In this document: in pieces, positions 1-10,676 of the stretch
Position numbering within the stretch: the stretch's first letter is position 1
Layout of the letters: every line of letters begins with the position of its first letter
From: Leishmania donovani
Lineage: Eukaryota > Euglenozoa > Kinetoplastea > Trypanosomatida > Trypanosomatidae
Reading direction: 5' to 3'
DNA length: 54,695 nucleotides
NCBI RefSeq assembly: GCF_000227135.1
Contig: NC_018245.1
Coordinates: 675,598 to 730,292, forward strand
The notes under the pieces: model-generated
What the model saw: the letters and a program-made list of their open reading frames with translations, nothing else
Database searches by the model: none
Told to the model about the DNA's origin: nothing
Made by a program: the position numbers and the translations under genes

Positions 1-252
1 GACGCCGTGGACCTGTTCGGGTGCGTGTAGGACGCTTCGGGCTCCGGGCCGATCAAGCCATACAGCGACGACATGAAGGGTAACGGGTTCGAGCCGGTAA
101 AGAAGCCTGCTGAGAAGTCGACGGAGAAGGCTCTGAACTTGAGCGTTTCCAGTGGGCCGCACAAGGCACTGGAGGGCGTGCGGGAGGATACGCACGTGCT
201 GAATGAGAGTACGAGCCCCGTGAACGCGTTCTCGCCGAAGGTTAAGAAGTAG
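1..252 (+). pseudogene. 3' end of a protein gene, possibly P-type H+-ATPase tail; in-frame stop
   Basis: Frame 1 reads to a TAG at 250-252 and gives a hydrophilic, Lys/Ser/Pro-rich tail ending SPKVKK. A TAG at 28-30 interrupts the same frame, so the longest uninterrupted reading from a Met starts at 79 (57 residues). Leishmania plasma-membrane H+-ATPases end in hydrophilic tails of this kind, and I recall two tandem copies of that gene just upstream of a kinesin on chromosome 18. The identity is therefore an inference from context, because no transmembrane or catalytic motif lies inside the window. The stop could be a real break, an error at the contig edge, or a sign that only a short unrelated ORF exists here. 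Confidence 0.4.
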
Positions 253-3013
253 CGCTGCACGTGCGTGAAAGCAACGTGAGGACGGCGGCGGGAGCGGAGG
301 ATGGCGTGCTGTGCTTATGACTGATGCACGTACATGGTTGAGGGTGTGCTCGAGTCGTAACTGTGTCGTATGCGATCGTCGTGTGTTATGACGCCCTGCT
401 TGATCTGACAGCGCTTTCAACCGGCGCCTCGTTCCGCGTGTGCGTGACCTCTCCGCGGACGGCTGCCAGCAGGGCGCCCGTGCATGCGTTTTGCGTTGCG
501 GGGCAGGCGTAACATGGTGTGTGCAGGTGTGCTGCTAGTGCCGGCCTGCTTTTTTTTATTATTACCACAGGTGCAAGCATGCATCATTATTCAACGCGTC
601 TGGTCGGTATACTGGATGAGACCGAGGCGCGACACTGCGGGCCTCTATCTTCTTGGTCAGTTGCTGCTTGCCCAAGGTGCTGCGGGCCCCCGCATTGCCC
701 CACGCCTTCGCCAATGCCTCGCTAACACGTCTGCTGTGATGCGTGTGTGCGCATGTGCAGCGGACTGTGGTGCTGCGCTCCTTTTTTTTTTGTTTCGGTC
801 GGAGGGTGCTCCTTTCGACACTTTCCGTTTGGTGTTCCCTTTCACCGAGCCGGGTGGAGGTGGTCGCCGCAGCCCCGTCGCGCGAGGCATGCACAAGCGC
901 ACCACACGGCCCCCTCCCCTCAAAGTGTTGCTTTCTCGCGCTCTGACGCTGCTCGGCAGCGACGCATGCCACATGGGCGCCCAGTGGATGCCGGGTCCTC
1001 CGAAAAACATGTCCACTGTTTTGCTTCGTGGCCCAAATACGTCCGTGACGTTCATGAACGAGGCGGGGGAAGCGCGCAGGCTGCAGACGGCGGCGGCGGT
1101 GGCGCGGATGGTTTGGCGCGTCTTCTGCTTTTGCCTTGCACTCTTTTTTTTTATTATTTTTCCTTTGCTTACAGAGGAAAAAGAAAATGGCGTGGCCGCC
1201 GGTGCACACGGGCCAGCTTGAATGCGCCTGCCGCCGCCATTCTCCCGACACCGTTCCATCCCAGATCTTCTTTTGTGGAAGAAGGAGGCGGACGTGAGGG
1301 AGCGTTAATGGACAGGCTAACCCATAAGACTTGGTCCTTTCCTTCCTTCTCTGATGACTCACTTTCTCACCTCCCCGCCTCGCTCTCATGCCCCTTTCCT
1401 CCGCTGTGTCGTTGATGAACTGCACGGCTCTGGTGAATACTTCACCTCTCAGGCTCATCAAAGGTTGTGAGCTTGCACGTGTGTCCGGGCGGCAGCGTTG
1501 GTAGCGTGGAAGGAAGGGAGGGAGGGACGGGCCAGACAAGAGGACTCGAATCGTCGCAATCAGCATCTGTTTTTCTTTGTCTTTTTTTTGTTTTGCTGCT
1601 TTTATTATATATATATGTATTTCACTTCTCCGCTCTCGAACCCGCCAGCATTATGAACACGAGGATGTGCAGCCAGCAAGACTGGGGCTGTTAGCGCGCG
1701 TATGAGTGGGGAGCGAGCGAAGAGGCGTTGGCGTAGTGGAGTAGATGCCCAACTCCTTTTTTCGACTTCAGGAGAGCTCCACCTCCACCACCTTCTCCCT
1801 TCCGCCGTTTACTTGTCTTTTATCTCTCTTCACACACACACACACACACCTCCTCCTCCTTCTCTCTCATGGCCACCGCGTGGGCGTGTGCGGGGAGGGG
1901 GTGGTGTGTGCGCTCGTGTGAGTGCCTCTTGAGTTGGCCCGGTGCGAGGGAGACCAACCAGGTGAGAGAGAGTGCCAAAGAGAAGCTGAGCGGCGGACAA
2001 TGGTGGGCGGCGGAGGAGCGGGCCGAGTAAAGGGACCACCCACCAGATTAAGGCCCTCTCCCCGCAATCAACGTCATGCGCTATTTCTCTCTCCTTCGCT
2101 TTCGATGCTTCGTTTTCCTGTGTTTTGCTTTGCGCTTTTTTGCTCCTTCACTCACAAGTCACCACGCCCCTCCCCCTCGCCGTCTCTTCTCTGCATCGTA
2201 CCGTTCGTTGCCCTATCTCCTGCCCCCTCTTCGCCGCACCCACGCGTGGAGTTTGCGTGTGTGTGTGCGTGCGGTGTGTCGTATTCTTCGTTCATGCCCG
2301 ACACGTCGCGAGAGAGCGAGTGGAGTGATCGTTATGATGGTGATGGTGGTGATCACGGTAAACGCAGAACACAGATCCAGGGTTAGCAAGACAAAACTCC
2401 AACCCCTAAAGGGCGTCCGACGAAAAGTAAAACTAAGCACCAAAAAAAAGGACAATGAACCACACCAGTGATTAGGTAACGAGAGACAGGGAGAGGTCGG
2501 GTGCGAAGGGCAGGAGGGAGGGCCTCGAGGCACGCAGGCGATACCAGAGCGGAGAATCTGCACCTTCTTCCCTCCCCCTTCCACCCCCTCCACCTTGCAT
2601 CCCTACGGCACCGCACGAACAGATGCACGTGCACTCACATTTTATGTGAGTACAAGAATCAGTGCGGGTAGGGGAGCTGACGGTGCTGTCTAGCAGACTA
2701 AGAGACGCATGCTCAAGGCCTCAAGATATACCTGCCCGTTTTGTAAGGGAGCGCGTTCACTGCCTCTGTGCCGCTGTCTGGTGAACGCGTGCGAGCTTCA
2801 CGCGAGGCTGGGCGTGAAGGAGCACCAGGTGGAATCGCCGAGTGATGCCAAGGGCCCTTCTCTCTTTCCTCGACGAGGGGGCACATGCAATGCCCGTGTA
2901 GCTTGTACACCGGCATTTCCCTCTACTTGTCTCTTTGTGCGCGCCGCCCTCTTCAACGTCTCTTCACCCACAACGCCGCGCGTGCCCATGTGCATACGCT
3001 GCGCTCGTTGCTG

Positions 3014-3635
3014 TGTTTTCTTCTTATGACATCGTCTGGCCCCTGACGACGGGGGGGGGCACCTCGGTGCGTGGTAGCTCANNNNNNNNNNNNNNNNNNN
3101 NNNNNNNNNNNNNNNNNNNNNNNNNNNNNNNNNNNNNNNNNNNNNNNNNNNNNNNNNNNNNNNNNNNNNNNNNNNNNNNNNNNNNNNNNNNNNNNNNNNN
3201 NNNNNNNNNNNNNNNNNNNNNNNNNNNNNNNNNNNNNNNNNNNNNNNNNNNNNNNNNNNNNNNNNNNNNNNNNNNNNNNNNNNNNNNNNNNNNNNNNNNN
3301 NNNNNNNNNNNNNNNNNNNNNNNNNNNNNNNNNNNNNNNNNNNNNNNNNNNNNNNNNNNNNNNNNNNNNNNNNNNNNNNNNNNNNNNNNNNNNNNNNNNN
3401 NNNNNNNNNNNNNNNNNNNNNNNNNNNNNNNNNNNNNNNNNNNNNNNNNNNNNNNNNNNNNNNNNNNNNNNNNNNNNNNNNNNNNNNNNNNNNNNAGATG
3501 GCTGAGTGGGCGCACTGCTGTAGCGCGTGTCTAGGGCTGCGTCGCGCCAGGCGACGGGCCTTTGGCGGGCCGGGTAGAGCTGAGTTGAGGTCGTGCTCTG
3601 TGGCAGCGACATGGACCGTTTGAAACGGAAAGGCG
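3014..3635 (+). repeat. Family 1 GC-rich dispersed repeat, copy 1 (SIDER-like)
   Basis: The left edge is shared with copy 2 at 14870, beginning in a T-rich stretch followed by GACATCGTCTGG and a run of nine Gs. The right edge ends in CATGGA plus an A-rich tail. The interior is replaced by 414 Ns, whereas the equivalent interval in the near-complete copy (17930-18340) is 411 bases, so the gap is almost certainly just the missing repeat body. Length of about 600 bp, an A-rich 3' end, dispersed copies and location downstream of genes fit Leishmania SIDER retroposons. I cannot confirm the family without a search. Confidence 0.6.
3082..3495. other. Assembly gap, 414 N
   Basis: Run of Ns inside repeat copy 1. 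The size matches the missing repeat interior. Confidence 0.98.
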
Positions 3636-4025
3636 CTTGTGCGCTTGTGCACAGCTCGTCGAGGTGCATCAGCACGCCTCGTAGCAGCGGTTGCACCACT
3701 CGCCAGCGACAGGGAGGTGAGAGGGGCGAGAGGAGCGAAGCGCGATTTTGTTTTTTTTCCCTACACGCTCAATGCTGAGATGAGAGAGGGGTTGCGCGAC
3801 CCACGGGCTCTGTGCTCGCCTTTCGTGTTGCGTCTGCTCTTGTCTTCAACTCGCCATGACCCCGACGAACGCTTCACCAGAAAGGCAGAGCGGAGGAAGG
3901 GTGATGCAGGATTGCACAAAAAAAAAGCAATCATCGCAGCGGCGGCAGCCCTTTTCCAGCAGGTCGTCTTTAGGTCCCTCATGTGGGCACGTACACACAT
4001 AATGCATCGCTCTTCCACGAGCCCT

Positions 4026-4085
4026 CCCTCTCTTCCTCCTCCTTTGGCTTGCTCTTCGGCTGCCTCGTTTCGTTCTCGTGCTCAG
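4026..4085 (+). promoter_or_regulatory. Predicted trans-splice acceptor for the first kinesin
   Basis: A long C/T-rich tract ends with AG at 4084-4085, 183 bases before the chosen ATG at 4269. In trypanosomatids the spliced leader is added at the first AG after a polypyrimidine tract. The exact AG is a guess. Confidence 0.4.
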
Positions 4086-4268
4086 GTTTGAACTCACTGC
4101 CTTGTTTTCTGCTGCATTGTCGTAAAGTGGGACTCCCCTCTCCTCGCCACCGTCTCTGCCTCGCCTTTTTCGGGAGAGACGCGTGCGTTTGTCACGTTTG
4201 GAGTGCTTGCTGTGTATGCACGCAACAATATCGAGAACCATCCTAGTACACCGGGTCCTGCAGTCTTC

Positions 4269-7200
4269 ATGTCGTTGCCTAGCAACGGCAACGACCACGG
4301 TATCGCAAACGCGCCCACGGTGGCCAACGATGCCGCCGCGGCCGGCGCGCACGCACCCCCGGCAAGCATCGGCAACCAGACACCAAAGCTGAGGCTGTCA
4401 GCGCTCACAACCGTGGGACCAGAGGCAGAAGCAGCGAACGGCGCGCTGCGTATCGCCGGTGGTGATGTGCCGCAGCAGCTGCCCGCACGCGTGGCTTCCC
4501 CAACGGGGATAGCGACGACGATGACACCGCTTACAGCCGCCTCCTCCCCGCGTGGCCCTGCGGCGGCAACCGCATCGTCACAGGAGAGCGTCAGCGTCAT
4601 TGTGCGCTTGAAGGGGGCCCCAAAGTTTTCCTCTTCAACGGCGCTGCTCTCTTACGCGGTGGAGGATGGCACACTTGCGACGCCGCGGGTGTCCTGTCGC
4701 CCCTCCTCGCGGGACTGCGGATCCGCCTCGCCGCGTTTGCACAGCCCGCGCGCAGCTCTCGGCTGCGGAAGCGCGGCAGAGCCGTCCGTCGCTCCGTCGA
4801 CATCCTTTCCCGGCGCTGACGGAGGCGCCGATGTCGCCGCGGCTGCATGTACGGATGCCTCCGAATCTCCTGTGTTGCCAGTATCGCAGCCCAGAGCGTC
4901 TGCGTCTTTGTTGACGCAGACGTCGAAGCAGCAGCCCTTGACCCCTGCCTCTCCAACAATGCACTCGTCACCGCGGCCGAGCCTCTTCGCGGCCGAGTCC
5001 CCGGCTACGCATCACCACCAAGAGGACCGCAGCTCTGGTGCCAGCGTCGTGCTGGGTAGCGCCGCTGCGGCTGGCAGGAGCATCGGCTCACACGGCCGCG
5101 TGCTCACCATCACCTTTCCCAACACGAGGGAGCGCCGAAAGTATGAGTTTGGCGAGGTACTGGAGCCCGAGGTGACGAACGCGGCCCTGTGCGAGCGCCT
5201 CATCCCCTCCGTCATGGAGCAGATGGCGGCTGGCTTCGATGTGTGCGTGCTGTGCTACGGCCAAACCGGGAGCGGCAAGACGTACACGATGAACGCGCTG
5301 GCTCCAGCCGTTGCCGAGGAGGTCTTTCGCTCCCTCGACGTGAACAACGAGGTGGTGGAGATGAGCTACATACAGATTTACAACAACAAAGCCTACAACC
5401 TGCTTGACGGTGCCCGCTCTGGCAGGCTTGGCGCCGAACTGTCACGTCCGCTGACGAGCAGCACCGGTACCGGCAACAGCGGTGGTAGCAGCTGCTTTGC
5501 CAGTGCCTCGGAGCCCAAGGTTCTGATCCGGAGCAGTGCTGAGATGCTCGCCAAGATGAAGGCGGCGTCGCGACTGCGCGTGACGCATGCGCACACCCTC
5601 AACGCCCGCAGCTCGCGTTCCTTCACCCTCCTCTCTCTCCACATCACGCGCTTCCTCGACGGCGCGCCGCTCACGACGACGCGGGTGACACTCGCCGACC
5701 TCGCCGGGACGGAGAGACTGAAGAAGAGCGGTGCCACCGGGGAGGCGGCCGATCAGGCCATCTTCATCAACAGGTCCTTGATGGCGCTGCGCCAGCTGGT
5801 GGAGTCTCGCGGCACGGAAGCAGAGGTGCTGCACTTCCGCGAATCGCTGCTTACCACATATCTCGCCCCGCGCATGCGCAGCTGGCACCTCATTCTTCTC
5901 GTTACTGTCTCCCTCGAGGCGGGCAGCTTCGAGGAGACCAAGTCGTCGCTGGAGTTTGCGACCAACGCGCGACGCCGCAAGGTCATGAAGGTGAAGAGCG
6001 GGCTCGAGCAGAGATTGCCGAGCACCGTCGCCCGCCTCTATGGACGGCCCAGCTTCCTCGTTGCCGCCGGTGGCGTGGGCAGCGGCAGCGGCTGGAACGC
6101 GCGCGAAGACAACGCCGACAGCAGCGAGCTTCAAGAGATCATTGTGGTCCTTCAGTACCGCATCCGCGTGCTGGAGGAGGCGCTGAAGATAGAGCAGGAG
6201 CGAGGCGCCATGACGGCTGTGCAGTCACCACTGACAGAGGTGCTTGCCAACCCCGGCTGTGCGGCGCCGGGGGCGGAGTTGGGTGCGGGTGTCACGCCGC
6301 TGGCTAACGCAGAGGCGCTGCGGCGGGAGTTCCAGTACTACCGTCATCTGCTTCAGGAGCGAGAGCAGGATCTGCGCCGTTTGCAAGCTCAACTGCCTGA
6401 AACGAGTGCTGAGGCTGGCTGCTCGCCACCAGTACTGCCCGACTCACTGGAAACGTCGTCGCTATCGTTGGACGAAGGCGACGCGGGCGCGAGAGACGAT
6501 CAGCAGGACTCCGCCACGCCACCAGCCTCGGCGCGGAGCAGCGACAGCTCTGGTGCACAGGTGCGCTCGGGTGAGGGGGGCGCTGCCGACGCGCACGTGC
6601 AGCTGCGGCGGTGCGTGCGCCAACTGCGCTCACTTCTCTCACGTGGTAGCAGCGAAGACAAGTGTGACGACGTGCTGGACCACCTGCGCAACGCGGTGCT
6701 GCGTGCGACCGAACAGTACGAAGACGTCAACGAACAGCTGCTTGTCGTCTCTAGTTCACTGAGCGGGCTGCGTACACAAAATCATCGACTCTGCGAGGAG
6801 GTGCTGCGTGCCAACAAGCGCCTTTTAGCAATCGATGCGGAGTGCAGGGAGCGGTGCGCCGCCCTGCAGACGGCGACACTTCGAGCGACCACTGCGGAGA
6901 CGGCTCTCGAGCAGTTGCGCCTGCAGCTATTTCAGGCATACGCCGAGCAGTCGATACGGGAGGAGATGACGCGCCTCTACCTGGATGCGGCGCCGATCGC
7001 CGCCAACGTCGATGAGGCCGTGTCTGGCGACCGACAGACGGAGCAGCAGGTGGAGCTAGAGAAGGTGCAGGCGCACCAGCAAGTATTGTGCGACAAGATC
7101 ACCGAGCTGGTGGACAACGTCGAGCAGCTGACGCTCGTCGTCGCGCAGAAGGATGTGTCTCTGGCGGCGCTGGAGTCGCTCATCACACCGGCGCAGCGAG

Positions 7201-8246
7201 CGCTCTTTCACACCCTGTCAAACACTTCCACTGCCATCGCTGACCGCGGCACCACCAGCGTTGGTGGCAGTGATGGCGGGCTTGCTGGCACGACCACGGC
7301 AGCCATGGCCGCAGACGGCGGAAGCAGCGCCGCTGACTGTTTCAGTCTCTTGCAGTCACGCGTTTCGGAGCTCAGCTCCCTGCTTACGCAGGAGCAGCAG
7401 CAACATCAGCTGACCCAGTGCGAGCTCATGGAGGCCCGCGAAGATGCGCGGCGCAGTCGGCAGGAGCAGCGGCAGGCGTTCTTCCAACAGCAGGAGGAGG
7501 CGCGGCGCGTGGGCCAACTGATGGCAGAGAACTACGAGCTGCGCCAACAGAACGAGCGCCATCAGCTCTATCTGCACCATATGTGCGTCAGCTTCCACGA
7601 AAAATTACTGCAACTGCGACATGGACACGAGGAGGAGATGGCAGAACTGCGAAGCGCCGCGAAAGCGGCGCCATCGCATCCGCGCGGCAACGACGGTACG
7701 GCGAGACAGGGTTGCGAGGACGAGGACCACGACGATGGGGCGTCGTCGGCCACCGCACATGCCCTTGTGCGCGATGAAATGCCGCAGGGTGTGCCGTTGG
7801 GTGAGGATCGGCTGCCTCAAAGCACTGTGCACGGCTCCGCTGCTGTCGCACTCTCGATGGCGGGCGTGGTGGACAGTGGAGACGCGGGGTGGAGGGCATC
7901 GGCGCCGATACAGCGGTCCGGTCGAGTGCGGCATCGGCTTACTAAGTCGAATGCGCAACACCGCGGAGAAGGTCAGGGCACGGCACCAACTACGACGGAC
8001 CACACGGTTGTGGCAGATACTGCTGCCGTGTCGCCACAGCGCGTCCGGCTGCCGTCAAAGGTGGCGCGTCGTTCAGCGAGCATCAGCAAGGCAAGGCGGC
8101 ATCTCTTCGCTACGTACGGTGAGCCAGCCGACCCCAATGATGCGCCGGTGCCTTTCGTCAAGTCAGACGTCGTCGCCTCTACCCCGACGGCAACGCGGCG
8201 CCGCGTTCGCGCGTCAGGAGAGGCGCGCGGGAAGCGGCGCAAGTAG
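4269..8246 (+). CDS. Kinesin with N-terminal motor split by a low-complexity insert
   Basis: A microtubule motor of about 1325 residues that hydrolyses ATP. The P-loop GQTGSGKT is at residue 331, switch I NARSSRSF at 445 and switch II DLAGTE at 477. The usual switch I histidine (SSRSH) is Phe here. A beta-1-like strand SVIVRLKG lies at about residues 107-115 but the next motor strand (VLTITF) only begins near 278, so roughly 160 Ser/Ala/Pro-rich residues interrupt the motor core. After the motor (to about 600) come Gln/Glu/Leu-rich stretches typical of coiled coil to about 1130, then a basic tail. The reading frame is open from an ATG at 4203, but the Met at 4269 (MSLPSNGN) is preferred because it is closer to typical starts. 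The family is certain; subfamily and cargo are unknown. Confidence 0.93.
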   Translation: MSLPSNGNDHGIANAPTVANDAAAAGAHAPPASIGNQTPKLRLSALTTVGPEAEAANGALRIAGGDVPQQLPARVASPTGIATTMTPLTAASSPRGPAAATASSQESVSVIVRLKGAPKFSSSTALLSYAVEDGTLATPRVSCRPSSRDCGSASPRLHSPRAALGCGSAAEPSVAPSTSFPGADGGADVAAAACTDASESPVLPVSQPRASASLLTQTSKQQPLTPASPTMHSSPRPSLFAAESPATHHHQEDRSSGASVVLGSAAAAGRSIGSHGRVLTITFPNTRERRKYEFGEVLEPEVTNAALCERLIPSVMEQMAAGFDVCVLCYGQTGSGKTYTMNALAPAVAEEVFRSLDVNNEVVEMSYIQIYNNKAYNLLDGARSGRLGAELSRPLTSSTGTGNSGGSSCFASASEPKVLIRSSAEMLAKMKAASRLRVTHAHTLNARSSRSFTLLSLHITRFLDGAPLTTTRVTLADLAGTERLKKSGATGEAADQAIFINRSLMALRQLVESRGTEAEVLHFRESLLTTYLAPRMRSWHLILLVTVSLEAGSFEETKSSLEFATNARRRKVMKVKSGLEQRLPSTVARLYGRPSFLVAAGGVGSGSGWNAREDNADSSELQEIIVVLQYRIRVLEEALKIEQERGAMTAVQSPLTEVLANPGCAAPGAELGAGVTPLANAEALRREFQYYRHLLQEREQDLRRLQAQLPETSAEAGCSPPVLPDSLETSSLSLDEGDAGARDDQQDSATPPASARSSDSSGAQVRSGEGGAADAHVQLRRCVRQLRSLLSRGSSEDKCDDVLDHLRNAVLRATEQYEDVNEQLLVVSSSLSGLRTQNHRLCEEVLRANKRLLAIDAECRERCAALQTATLRATTAETALEQLRLQLFQAYAEQSIREEMTRLYLDAAPIAANVDEAVSGDRQTEQQVELEKVQAHQQVLCDKITELVDNVEQLTLVVAQKDVSLAALESLITPAQRALFHTLSNTSTAIADRGTTSVGGSDGGLAGTTTAAMAADGGSSAADCFSLLQSRVSELSSLLTQEQQQHQLTQCELMEAREDARRSRQEQRQAFFQQQEEARRVGQLMAENYELRQQNERHQLYLHHMCVSFHEKLLQLRHGHEEEMAELRSAAKAAPSHPRGNDGTARQGCEDEDHDDGASSATAHALVRDEMPQGVPLGEDRLPQSTVHGSAAVALSMAGVVDSGDAGWRASAPIQRSGRVRHRLTKSNAQHRGEGQGTAPTTTDHTVVADTAAVSPQRVRLPSKVARRSASISKARRHLFATYGEPADPNDAPVPFVKSDVVASTPTATRRRVRASGEARGKRRK

Positions 8247-8992
8247 CCGCAACGGGAGTGTGAGGCACATGTGCCTGTGTGCACGTATGCGTGGGTGCGT
8301 GCGCGCTGGTGAGTGATGCACCCGCACACACGCCTCATGCGCACTTGCGTCCCCATCAACGCACTCGTTGTGCGGTGTGTCTTCATCTTTGCGCCTTTCT
8401 TTCGCCTCTCATGTGTGCGCACAGACACAACGACGGAGTCACGGACACTCGCACCTCCGGTGCGAGTGCGGCGATTTGTTACGTCGCGGCATTTCTGTCT
8501 TCTCCCCTCCCTGCAGGGGGGGGGTGCGTAGGCATTGCTCCTGATCGCTGATGCTCGTTTTATCACACGCCCTCCTCGCCGCTTTTGCCTAGCAGCCATG
8601 CGCGCACCACTCTTGATGGACGCGCTGGACTCGCTGCTACTCCCTTCCTTTCACCCGTGCTCAGCCCTCTTCTGCTGCACAACCTCTATCATCGCCGTCA
8701 CCACCTCTGATTCCACCCTCCTCTCTTGCTCTACGTATATATATATATATACATATGTGTGTGTGTGTATCGCCTGCGCCGCAACTCGGGTATGCCTGAC
8801 ACGCTTTACATCAGCCGCCCCCTTCACACCGCATCAATATGTTCCCTACACCCTCCTTGCTCACTCTCATAGCTACACGCACAGACATATATATCTAGGA
8901 AACGAGAATAAGCGATAGACACAGACGTGCGCCTCCTTTTCCCCCTTCCCCCTCGCACCACACCACAGCCACCAAGTTGCGTGCGTGTGACA
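8247..8992. other. Intergenic spacer with AT/GT microsatellite
   Basis: No gene seen. An alternating TA tract followed by GT repeats lies at about 8735-8770. C/T-rich stretches just upstream of the transporter start could carry its splice acceptor. Confidence 0.7.
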
Positions 8993-10084
8993 ATGGCAGA
9001 CACGGCGCTGGGGCTGGCGAGCATCTTCTGCGGCTGCCAGGCGAACGTCTTCTTGCTGGAGCTCATCATCACCGGCTCTCCGAACACTTACTACGCCCTC
9101 ACTTGCGCTCAGTATGTGTGCGTCGCTCTCTTCACCTTGCCTCTGCTGCTGCGCTTCAAGCAGCCACACGAGCAACAGGGGGCAACGCTCAATATGTGGC
9201 CGTTGCAGTGGCGGCGCTTTCGTGTCTCACTGCGCTACAAGCTGATCCTCGCCGTCGTCGGGTGGGCCATGTCGGTCGGCAACAACATTGCCTTCGGCTT
9301 CCATATCTCCATCCCGCTGCACGCCACTTTCCGCTCCTCCTCGATGATGCTCAACATGCTTGCCGGGCACTTCTTCTTCGGCAAGCGCTTCACAGCGCCA
9401 CAGGTGGCCTCTGCCTTGGTCATCTTTGCCGGCCTCATCGCTCTGACAATCGAGAAGGCACGCAGGACGAGCAGCGCGGGGGCCGAGACGGCGTCTCGCA
9501 CCGCAGCCGTCGCGTCGACCCCGACGTGGTACTGGGGCTGTGGAATAGCCATTCTGGTGGCCACCACTGCGTGCACGACGGCATTGAGCGTCTTTCAGGA
9601 GCACATGTACCGCTGCGCCCGTGCGAACGAGGCCGCAAGGAAGGCAGCGCCATCGAGCGACGATGCTCCGCCAATGTGGACAGAGGCGCTCTGCTTCTCG
9701 CATCTCTTTGCGATCCCGCTCTTCCTTCTGCAGCCGATGCGCCTCTGCACCGAGTTTGCGCACGTTGATGTGGACAGCCAGCTGCACGTGGCGTTGAACT
9801 GCGTGACTCAGGTAGTTTGCATCACCGGCGTGTATGTGATGAACGACAAGACCTCAGCCTTCACTCTGAGCCTGACGCTGACGCTACGCAAACTTGCCAG
9901 TTTTGTGCTCTCGGTCGTCTACTTTGGTCACTACCGGCACCTCTCGGCTGTGGAGTGGGTCGCCATGGTTGGCGCTCTCATGGCTGGCACCGCGTACCCG
10001 TTTCTACCTAAGGCTCAACCCGACCTTTCTGGCGCCGTAGACGCGAGCGCATCGACAGAGACAAGTGCGAAGAAGAACAAGTAG
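8993..10084 (+). CDS. Nucleotide-sugar transporter, SLC35B4/Yea4 type
   Basis: Predicted Golgi or ER membrane antiporter of 363 residues that would import a UDP-sugar (UDP-GlcNAc or UDP-xylose in the family) in exchange for UMP. About ten hydrophobic segments run from residue 5 to 345. The block around residues 105-140 (IPLHATFRSSSMMLNMLAGH) matches the family pattern of a conserved FRS motif followed by a helix, then GKRFT. The end is short and Lys-rich (AKKNK). Translation could begin at 8927, but the extra 22 residues are Pro/Arg-rich and MADTALGL at 8993 starts directly at the first membrane helix. Leishmania needs such transporters for phosphoglycan and glycolipid synthesis. Substrate cannot be read from sequence. 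Confidence 0.9.
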   Translation: MADTALGLASIFCGCQANVFLLELIITGSPNTYYALTCAQYVCVALFTLPLLLRFKQPHEQQGATLNMWPLQWRRFRVSLRYKLILAVVGWAMSVGNNIAFGFHISIPLHATFRSSSMMLNMLAGHFFFGKRFTAPQVASALVIFAGLIALTIEKARRTSSAGAETASRTAAVASTPTWYWGCGIAILVATTACTTALSVFQEHMYRCARANEAARKAAPSSDDAPPMWTEALCFSHLFAIPLFLLQPMRLCTEFAHVDVDSQLHVALNCVTQVVCITGVYVMNDKTSAFTLSLTLTLRKLASFVLSVVYFGHYRHLSAVEWVAMVGALMAGTAYPFLPKAQPDLSGAVDASASTETSAKKNK

Positions 10085-10676
10085 CCGATGTGCGTGTCTC
10101 AGTGTGCGTCGGATGATCTCCCTTGCTCCTGACAGCTCTCTCCATCATGATCCGGCATTGCACGCTAGAGGAGGAAGAGGATGAGGAGGGGAGCGCTGGG
10201 GGGGGGGGGCAGATCCATACGCACGTACGACCAGCACGAACAAGGATAACAGAAAGACGCAGCTGTCTTTGGGGCCGTGTGCCGAGAGGAGGCGATGCCA
10301 CACCCAATCCTCACCTCACTGTAGCGAAGTACACCCGCTTGTGCGTATTCGTGAACCATAGCATATGCTTTACATCGACTACTGTGGTATTGCACGCGCG
10401 GTTCCCGCTGCCGGGTACGCCGCAACAACGGAAAATGGGGCGATGCGTGTTGCACGCCTCCCCGTGATGCCGACGTCTCTCTTTTCTCCTTTCCTTGCCT
10501 CCCCCCTCTTCCCTCCCCCATTTCGATGCCACGACTTAACGCTTCGCCTTCGCCTACCTCTCCCTCCAGCCCCATCGCTGCTTCACCCCGTCGCAGTCAC
10601 GGAGCGCAGGGCAAACCCCCGAGCGGACACGCAAACAAAAAGCGCGATAAAGGAAGAGAGAAAGAGTTGGTCAGAC
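10085..10676. other. Intergenic spacer
   Basis: No gene seen. Contains a GA-rich stretch and a run of ten Gs near 10200, then a pyrimidine-rich tract at about 10477-10525 suited to trans-splicing of the next gene. Confidence 0.65.

Larger units (their letters stand above)
253..4268. other. Intergenic region with pyrimidine-rich tracts and a repeat
   Basis: Four kilobases without a convincing gene. It is dominated by T/C-rich runs and by short CA and AT tracts near 1605-1620 and 1830-1850, which are typical of trypanosomatid untranslated and spacer DNA. The family 1 repeat copy 1 with its assembly gap lies at 3014-3635. Overlapping reading frames on both strands at 484-1566 are rich in low-complexity residues and mutually exclusive, with no recognisable domain. 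Confidence 0.7.

Noticed and set aside
562..1566. 334-codon minus-strand frame and overlapping plus-strand frames
   Set aside because: Low-complexity composition from polypyrimidine DNA; several frames overlap and none shows a domain or a credible splice signal.
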